A stretch of DNA of 36,520 bases from an uncultured Adlercreutzia sp. GTDB lineage: Bacteria; Actinomycetota; Coriobacteriia; Coriobacteriales; Eggerthellaceae. Location of the stretch: contig CABSMC010000020.1 in the NCBI GenBank assembly GCA_902478715.1, positions 1-36,520 of the forward strand. The letters are read 5' to 3'. The translations under genes were made by a program, and so were the position numbers. A model generated the notes under the pieces. The model was not told the origin of the DNA. It was given only the letters and a program-made list of their open reading frames with translations, and ran no database searches. Shown in pieces: positions 31,815-36,520 of this stretch (the stretch's first letter is position 1; every line of letters begins with the position of its first letter).

Positions 31815-31910
31815 TATATTTGCTACACTTCGTCCGAAAAATAGATTTGCTATATTTACTATACTTGGTATATTTCTACGACCTATCTATATTCAATAGA
31901 TTTCGCTACA
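31815..31910. promoter_or_regulatory. AT-rich region with three related motifs
   Basis: TATATTTGCTACA (31815-31827), TAGATTTGCTATA (31842-31854) and TAGATTTCGCTACA (31897-31910) share a TAKATTT(C)GCTAYA pattern. The region lies between the divergent ArsC-like and SRAP genes, so these may be regulator sites or promoter parts. No exact promoter can be fixed. Confidence 0.45.
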
Positions 31911-32029
31911 GTGCGGGTTTTGCAGATCAAGCTCGCGCATATTGCAAAACAGTGTCTTCCGGATAAGTCTTATTCAGCTGTGAGTTCGGGGCGAGAAAGC
32001 GTACGGGCGCGAATCCGAAGGGGGCCGTT

Positions 32030-32923
32030 GTGTGTCATCGGTTTGAGATGGTGAGCGGGGAAGAGGCCGACGCGGTGCTCGGTTGGCTGCGGGCTGTGCG
32101 GCGGGCGCTGGCGAGCGGCGCGGGGGCGGCAACGGTGATGCCACCAGCGTTCGGGCGCCCGGTGGATGTGCCCTTCGATGCCCTCGATTGCTATCCCGGC
32201 GCGGAAAGCTCGGTTATTGTGATGGAAGGCGAACGGGCCGAAGGGGATTGGGTTTCCGACGGCGAGGGAGCCTCCTTCGTCGGTGACCGCGGTGGCGATC
32301 TGGCGCGGGTCGACCTTTTGTGGGGCGTCGACGTTTCCTGGAAGCGCGGGCTCGTGTTCAACGCGCGCATCGAATCGGCGCTATCGGGGTCGAGCCTGTG
32401 GAGCGAGGCTGTCGAAGGCGGCCGTTGCATCGTGCCCGTTCGGGCCTTTTACGAAACGCGGAATGTCGAAAACGCTGCATCAGTTGGCGCGGGGGCGGCG
32501 TTGGTCGAGGATGCGCCGTTTGGAGCTAGTGATCCTGCCGAGCTGACACGCGGAGCAGTGGCCGATGTGGAACAGGGCATTCTGGGATTGGACGGCAATC
32601 CAGCGGTGTCCGCTTCTCGGCGTCCTCGCGGCCGCAAGCCGCAATATCGGTTCTCGAATGCGGGCGGTACGGCACTACTGCTGGCGGGACTGCGTTTGGG
32701 CGACCGCTTCGCGCTGGTCACCTGCGAGCCCGACGCCGTGGTGGGGCGCGTGCACAGCCGCATGCCCCTCTCGCTGACGGCTCCGGAAGCCTTGGCGTGG
32801 CTGGATAGCTCCACCGACGCTCGCGACTTGCTCGCTCGTCACGCGCCCGTGCCCCTGGAAGCCCGGGAAGAGCTCGCTCCGACCAAGCGCCCCGCCGATC
32901 CTGGTCAAATGTCGCTGTTCTAG
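32030..32923 (+). CDS. SRAP-family (YedK/HMCES) abasic-site protein
   Basis: A 297-residue SOS-response-associated peptidase-domain protein. Members form a covalent thiazolidine link between Cys2 and abasic sites in single-stranded DNA and so shield them. Key residues are visible: Cys2 after the initiator, Asn111 in NARIES, Glu142 in FYE and His242 in HSRMP. I chose the GTG at 32030 (AAGGGGG upstream) because it places the cysteine at position 2, which the mechanism needs. YedK has about 222 residues; here an acidic region of about 60 residues (145-205) is inserted between the FYE and core strands, and the N-terminal part is also longer. It ends on the shared CTAG with the TetR gene. Confidence 0.93.
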   Translation: MCHRFEMVSGEEADAVLGWLRAVRRALASGAGAATVMPPAFGRPVDVPFDALDCYPGAESSVIVMEGERAEGDWVSDGEGASFVGDRGGDLARVDLLWGVDVSWKRGLVFNARIESALSGSSLWSEAVEGGRCIVPVRAFYETRNVENAASVGAGAALVEDAPFGASDPAELTRGAVADVEQGILGLDGNPAVSASRRPRGRKPQYRFSNAGGTALLLAGLRLGDRFALVTCEPDAVVGRVHSRMPLSLTAPEALAWLDSSTDARDLLARHAPVPLEAREELAPTKRPADPGQMSLF

Positions 32924-33516
32924 TCGCTCTCCGGTCGGGGGCTCATGAGGTGCTCGATGCTGTGCAGCGTCATAGAGCCGAGAATCTGGGCCGCCTCTTC
33001 CACGGGAATTACCCTCCCCGCGCGCACCCATTGGCGGTAGCATTCCAGGGCCATGTTGCGAATAAGCGCGCATATCAGTTCTTCGCTCTCGGGCGTGATG
33101 CCCTCGCGCCAGAACAGCTCGTCGGCAAAGGCCCGATAGCGGTTCATCTGGGTGGCATAGATGCGCTCTCCGAAATCGTAGAAGCTCGGCGAGCACACGA
33201 GCTGCTCAATCATGGGAGGCTGAGCGGCCAGGTAGCGGAAGAAGCGCCGGGCGTGACCGTCCATATCCCAAGGGTCGTCCGGCGTTTTCTCGTAGTACTC
33301 GAAGAACTCGTCCATGATGCCGTTCATGATTTCGTCGTAGAAGGCCTCGATGGTCTCGTAGTGCAGGTAGAAGGTTTTGCGGTTGATGCCAGCCCGATCG
33401 GTGAGGGCCTTCACGGTGATCTTGTCGAGGGTCGTCTCGGCGATCAGTTCCTCGAAAGCTGTGCGCAGCGCATTGCGCGTACGCGTGACACGCAGATCGC
33501 TCTTCTTCTCCGCCAT
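32920..33516 (-). CDS. TetR/AcrR-family regulator
   Basis: A 198-residue regulator. The N-terminal helix-turn-helix spans about residues 10-55 (RTAFEELIAETTLDKITVKA, then LTDRAGINRKTFYLHYETIE). The all-helical C-terminal domain is of the type with an FFEYYEK helix and LVCSPSFYDFGERIYATQ. The stop codon overlaps the SRAP stop on the other strand (CTAG). The ATG at 33516 has AAGGAGGGG upstream. It faces the DmsA-like gene across 286 bp and is the likely regulator of that unit, probably responding to the substrate or a related compound. Which molecule it senses is unknown. Confidence 0.93.
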   Translation of the reverse strand: MAEKKSDLRVTRTRNALRTAFEELIAETTLDKITVKALTDRAGINRKTFYLHYETIEAFYDEIMNGIMDEFFEYYEKTPDDPWDMDGHARRFFRYLAAQPPMIEQLVCSPSFYDFGERIYATQMNRYRAFADELFWREGITPESEELICALIRNMALECYRQWVRAGRVIPVEEAAQILGSMTLHSIEHLMSPRPESD

Positions 33517-33602
33517 CGCCCCTCCTTGTCACGGCGCAACTCGCCAGTTTCTGTGCCTTCTATCTTAGCGGTTTTGGGTGTGGCAGGAGTTCTGCGTTAA
33601 TG

Positions 33603-33723
33603 CCCACTTTCCAGAAAGTGGGGCTTAAGCCACGGGATCGCGCGAATGGGCAGTGCTTTTCTTGTTGACGCTTCGTAGACTGCGCCTCAGAGACCGATTC
33701 CGACGAGGGGTCGGAGCGGAATC
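33603..33723. promoter_or_regulatory. Palindromes between tetR and the molybdoenzyme gene
   Basis: CCCACTTTC-CA-GAAAGTGGG (33603-33622) is a perfect 20-bp palindrome and a good TetR operator candidate. GATTCCG (33696-33702) with CGGAATC (33717-33723) encloses a nested TCCGAC/GTCGGA pair. TTGACG (33665-33670) could be a -35, but no convincing -10 follows. Confidence 0.6.
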
Positions 33724-33802
33724 GAGGGTATCGGCCGCAGATCGGCGGCTAGGGAATGCCGGCCGAGGACGCCGACCGAAATCGAGAGAGCAGGAGGACA
33801 CC

Positions 33803-36199
33803 ATGGAGCAGAAACCGAGGGGTACTGCGCTGAGCCGTCGCGGTTTTTTGAAGGCCGCCGCGGCCGTCGGCGCAGCTGGCTTTGCGGGGGCGAGCCTGAC
33901 GGGCATCGCTGCCAGCGCGGCTCAGGCCGAGCCGACGGCCAATGAAACGCTGGGCTTTACGTACCACAACGAGCATTGCCTGTGCAACTGCATGCTGCAG
34001 TGCACCGTGCGCGACGGACGCTTGGCGATGATCCAGCCGCGCGAGAACGAGGACAAGCGCTTCCAGAACGTGTGCCTGAAGGGCCTTTCCGAAGTGCAGA
34101 ACATTTACGGCGACGCCCGCATCCAGCGCCCCATGAAGCGCGTGGGCGAGCGCGGCAGCGGCGAGTTCGAGGCCATCAGTTGGGACGAGGCCTTCCAAAT
34201 GATCGCTGAGAACTTCAAGGCCGTCCAGGATAAGTACGGCAAAGAAGCGCTGTGGATCCAGTTCTCCACGGAGGCTTCCCAGCGTTTCCCACCGCTGTTG
34301 CCGAGCGTGCTGGGAGCTCAGACGAGCAGCATGAATGGGTATGATCTCGGTCAGGGCAACGGCCAGTTTCAGGCGTTTTCTCCATGGATCGGCCTGTTCG
34401 CTCAAAACACCATCTGGCAGTGGGATGAGGCTGCAGTGGTGCTGATGGCAAATTGCAATCTGGTTGAGACGAGCTTGACCTGGGCTCGCGCCATGATGAA
34501 TGCCCAGGAAGCGGGTACGAAGATCATTTGCCTCGATCCGCGTTTTAGTCCGACGGCCAGCAAGGCGGACCAGTGGGTTGGTCTGCGCGCTGGTACCGAT
34601 CCGGCGTTCTTCCTCGGCATGACCAAGTACATCTTGGACGAGGAGCTGTACGACCGCGAGCATGTGCTGGCTCACACCGCGCTGCCGTTCTTGATTGATT
34701 CCGAAACGGGCCTCTGCCTGGCCGATGTGGCCGAAGCGGTCGATCCGGAAACCGGCGAGCCGGTGGAAGTGAAGACTTTCTATATGTGGGACGAAGCGAC
34801 GAATGCGGCGGTGCCCCACACCACCGAGGGTGCGACCCCGGCATTGGAAGGCGAGTTCACCGTGAACGGCAAGCGCTACGTTACTCAGTTCACGCGCTTG
34901 CGGAAGGACATGGAGCCCTATACGTTGGAGTGGGCTTCCGGGACCTGCGATGTTCCGGCTGAGGTTATAGTTGACGTGGCTGCCCAGTATGCGAAGGGCC
35001 CCTCCATTATTTGCAACAGCGTCGGCGGTATAGACAAGTTCTACAATAACGATGTGGCCGGCCACTGCTACGCGCTCATTGCTTCGTTGACGGGTAACTA
35101 CGGCAAGCGCGGCACTGGTTGCGGCATCTACGGCTACCATGTGACTCCCTACGAGGCGGCGCTGGGCGCATGGCTGCTGCCCGAGGGCATGGCACCGGTG
35201 AGCACCCAGGGCTTCTTCGATGTGGTGAAGGACAACGCCGTTCACGGTGCGATGTTCTTCGGCGACATTCCTACTCAGAAGGCTGCGAATTGGAACAAGA
35301 CCCTGGAATGGATCGACTCGCTGGATTTCGTGTGCTTGGCCGACATTTACCACAGCTCAGTTACCGACTTCGTCGACTTGGTGCTGCCCGTGTGTAGCAA
35401 ATTCGAGTGTGCTGACGAAGTGGGCGGCGTAAAGTGCGCCAACGCTCATATCTTGGCCAATTTGAAGGTGCTCGATCCGCTGTTTGAAAGCAAGTCGGAC
35501 TTTTACATCGAGAAGGGTATCGCCGAGGCCATGGGGCTGGGCGATTTGTTCCCGGCCGATGGCGAAGAGTACGCCCGAGCGCTCCTGTCGAGCGACGATC
35601 CCCAGATGGCAGGCTTTACGCTGGAGACTTTGAAGGAGCACAATGGCGCCCAGCGACTGATTGGGTCGGAGGAGCTCCGAGTGCCGGAAGTCGGTTTCGA
35701 ATACACCACTCCCTCCGGTCGCCAGGAGCCTTACTACGAGAATATGCTGGAGTTCGGCCAGGCCTTCCCCGCTTGGGAGGCGCCTTGTGAGGCCTATCCG
35801 GAGAACCCGCTGCGCGAGAAGTACCCGCTGCAGTTCAATCAGGCTCGTTCCCGCTTCCGCGTGCACTCGGCCTATTCGGGCGCGAGGTGGATTCAGGAAG
35901 TGGCCGAGCCCCATATCGAGTTGAACCCGGTCGACGCCGCCGCTCGCGGCCTGGAAGACGGCGATGCGGTGGAGGTCTTCAACGATCGCGGCTCCTTCCG
36001 CACGGTGCTGCACCTGAACGAGGCCGTGCGTCCCGAGAGCGCCTTCATGGTGGAGAGCACCTACCGCCAGTACCTGGACGGCACCATCATGCAGTCCGTC
36101 TCCAATGACCAGCTGAACGAGCGCGGCTATGTGTTGCCCTTCGGCCCCATGATTCCCTTCAACGACACGCTCATCGAGATCAAGAAGGCTGGTGAATAG
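33803..36199 (+). CDS. Exported DmsA-like molybdopterin oxidoreductase catalytic subunit
   Basis: A 798-residue molybdo-bis(MGD) enzyme of the DMSO reductase family. The N-terminus SRRGFLKAAAAVG (Arg12-Arg13) with a following AQA cleavage site marks TAT export. A 4Fe-4S cluster is built by Cys59, Cys63, Cys67 and Cys91 in the CxxxCxxxC...C spacing typical of DmsA; Cys61 is extra. PMKRVGERGSGEFEAISWDEA matches DmsA closely, and the C-terminal MGD-binding domain has LQFNQARSRFRVHSAY and NDRGSFRT. The molybdenum ligand is not obvious in the GYDLGQGNGQ region, so the substrate (DMSO, TMAO or another acceptor) is open. The ATG at 33803 follows AGGAGG. It is followed at 2 bp by an iron-sulfur subunit. 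Confidence 0.94.
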   Translation: MEQKPRGTALSRRGFLKAAAAVGAAGFAGASLTGIAASAAQAEPTANETLGFTYHNEHCLCNCMLQCTVRDGRLAMIQPRENEDKRFQNVCLKGLSEVQNIYGDARIQRPMKRVGERGSGEFEAISWDEAFQMIAENFKAVQDKYGKEALWIQFSTEASQRFPPLLPSVLGAQTSSMNGYDLGQGNGQFQAFSPWIGLFAQNTIWQWDEAAVVLMANCNLVETSLTWARAMMNAQEAGTKIICLDPRFSPTASKADQWVGLRAGTDPAFFLGMTKYILDEELYDREHVLAHTALPFLIDSETGLCLADVAEAVDPETGEPVEVKTFYMWDEATNAAVPHTTEGATPALEGEFTVNGKRYVTQFTRLRKDMEPYTLEWASGTCDVPAEVIVDVAAQYAKGPSIICNSVGGIDKFYNNDVAGHCYALIASLTGNYGKRGTGCGIYGYHVTPYEAALGAWLLPEGMAPVSTQGFFDVVKDNAVHGAMFFGDIPTQKAANWNKTLEWIDSLDFVCLADIYHSSVTDFVDLVLPVCSKFECADEVGGVKCANAHILANLKVLDPLFESKSDFYIEKGIAEAMGLGDLFPADGEEYARALLSSDDPQMAGFTLETLKEHNGAQRLIGSEELRVPEVGFEYTTPSGRQEPYYENMLEFGQAFPAWEAPCEAYPENPLREKYPLQFNQARSRFRVHSAYSGARWIQEVAEPHIELNPVDAAARGLEDGDAVEVFNDRGSFRTVLHLNEAVRPESAFMVESTYRQYLDGTIMQSVSNDQLNERGYVLPFGPMIPFNDTLIEIKKAGE

Positions 36200-36201
36200 C
36201 C

Positions 36202-36520
36202 ATGACGAAACTTGCTATTGGCATTAACCTGCACCGTTGCATCGGCTGCAACACTTGCGCCGTGGCATGCAAGATGCAGAACAACGTGCCCGACGGCATG
36301 CTGTGGAACCGCGTGCTCACCGAGGGGTGCGAGCGCTTTGACGGCGCTGAGGGCACCTATCCAAACCTTTCGCGCACCTACTTGCCGCTGGCGTGCCAGC
36401 ACTGCGAGAACCCGGCGTGCGAGCGCGTGTGTCCCACGGGTGCCACCTACAAGGACGATAAGGGCCGCGTGGAGATCGACTACGACAAGTGCATCGGCTG
36501 CCGCATGTGCATGGCCGCCT
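36202..36520 (+). CDS. DmsB-like 4Fe-4S electron-transfer subunit (partial)
   Basis: The first 106 codons of a ferredoxin-type subunit, cut by the window end. The cluster motifs are CIGCNTCAVAC (Cys13, 16, 19, 23), CQHCENPACERVC (65, 68, 73, 77) and the beginning of CIGCRMC (97, 100, 103). This spacing matches the DmsB/NrfC/PhsB class with four 4Fe-4S clusters that carry electrons from a membrane anchor to the molybdenum subunit. Only two bases separate it from the catalytic gene. No anchor gene is visible because the window ends here. The quinone-oxidising anchor (DmsC- or NrfD-type) is expected downstream. Confidence 0.95.
   Translation, partial: MTKLAIGINLHRCIGCNTCAVACKMQNNVPDGMLWNRVLTEGCERFDGAEGTYPNLSRTYLPLACQHCENPACERVCPTGATYKDDKGRVEIDYDKCIGCRMCMAA

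Noticed and set aside
1..36520. tRNA, rRNA, prophage and insertion-sequence transposase genes
   Set aside because: I looked on both strands and saw no cloverleaf with a matching acceptor, no rRNA sequence, no transposase or integrase, and no phage structural gene.

Overview
The window looks like part of a gut actinobacterium of the family Eggerthellaceae (class Coriobacteriia). No marker gene proves this. The basis is GC-rich DNA, many exported TAT/lipoprotein flavin reductases of the fumarate/urocanate-reductase type, LuxR regulators with a multi-spanning membrane domain, an OFA-type transporter and a DmsAB-type molybdoenzyme. The first 25 bases are a sequencing adapter, so position 1 is a contig end rather than biology.

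Layout. 26-3981: a metal-type ABC importer (binding protein, ATPase, permease) on the minus strand, divergent from a DUF364 metal-chelation protein and a THEP1-like NTPase. Two copies of an 18-bp repeat overlay the two facing promoters. 4021-8908: two flavin reductases on the minus strand, one with an FMN-binding domain, and a divergent LysR regulator. 8862-13233: a collapsed luxR/flavoprotein pair followed by an intact divergent luxR/flavoprotein pair. 13234-14763: a small Q/P/Y-rich membrane protein flanked by two large noncoding inverted repeats. 14764-16368: an OFA-family MFS transporter and a rubredoxin. 16724-23584: a four-gene plus-strand operon (Ntn-type amide hydrolase, PepC/bleomycin-hydrolase peptidase, two APC amino-acid permeases), apparently for peptide or amide use. 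24114-25166: a PD-(D/E)XK nuclease-like protein between diverged noncoding repeats. 25620-27224: a threonine-aldolase-like enzyme and a YbaK deacylase. 27305-31382: a degraded zone with a second collapsed luxR/flavoprotein pair, a 9 x 10-bp tandem repeat and a headless ATPase. 31387-33516: an ArsC/Spx-like protein, an SRAP protein and a TetR regulator. 33803-36520: a DmsA-like molybdoenzyme and the start of its DmsB-like partner, cut by the window end.

The main theme is anaerobic respiration with organic acceptors: several exported flavoproteins and a molybdoenzyme, each beside its own regulator (LysR, LuxR or TetR). The most unusual pattern is that two of the three luxR/flavoprotein pairs have lost the shared divergent promoter and both 5' ends. 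Other notable points are the shared repeat at the metal-uptake promoters, a REP-like insertion in frame in an NTPase gene, several unexplained inverted repeats, and the 10-bp-period array.
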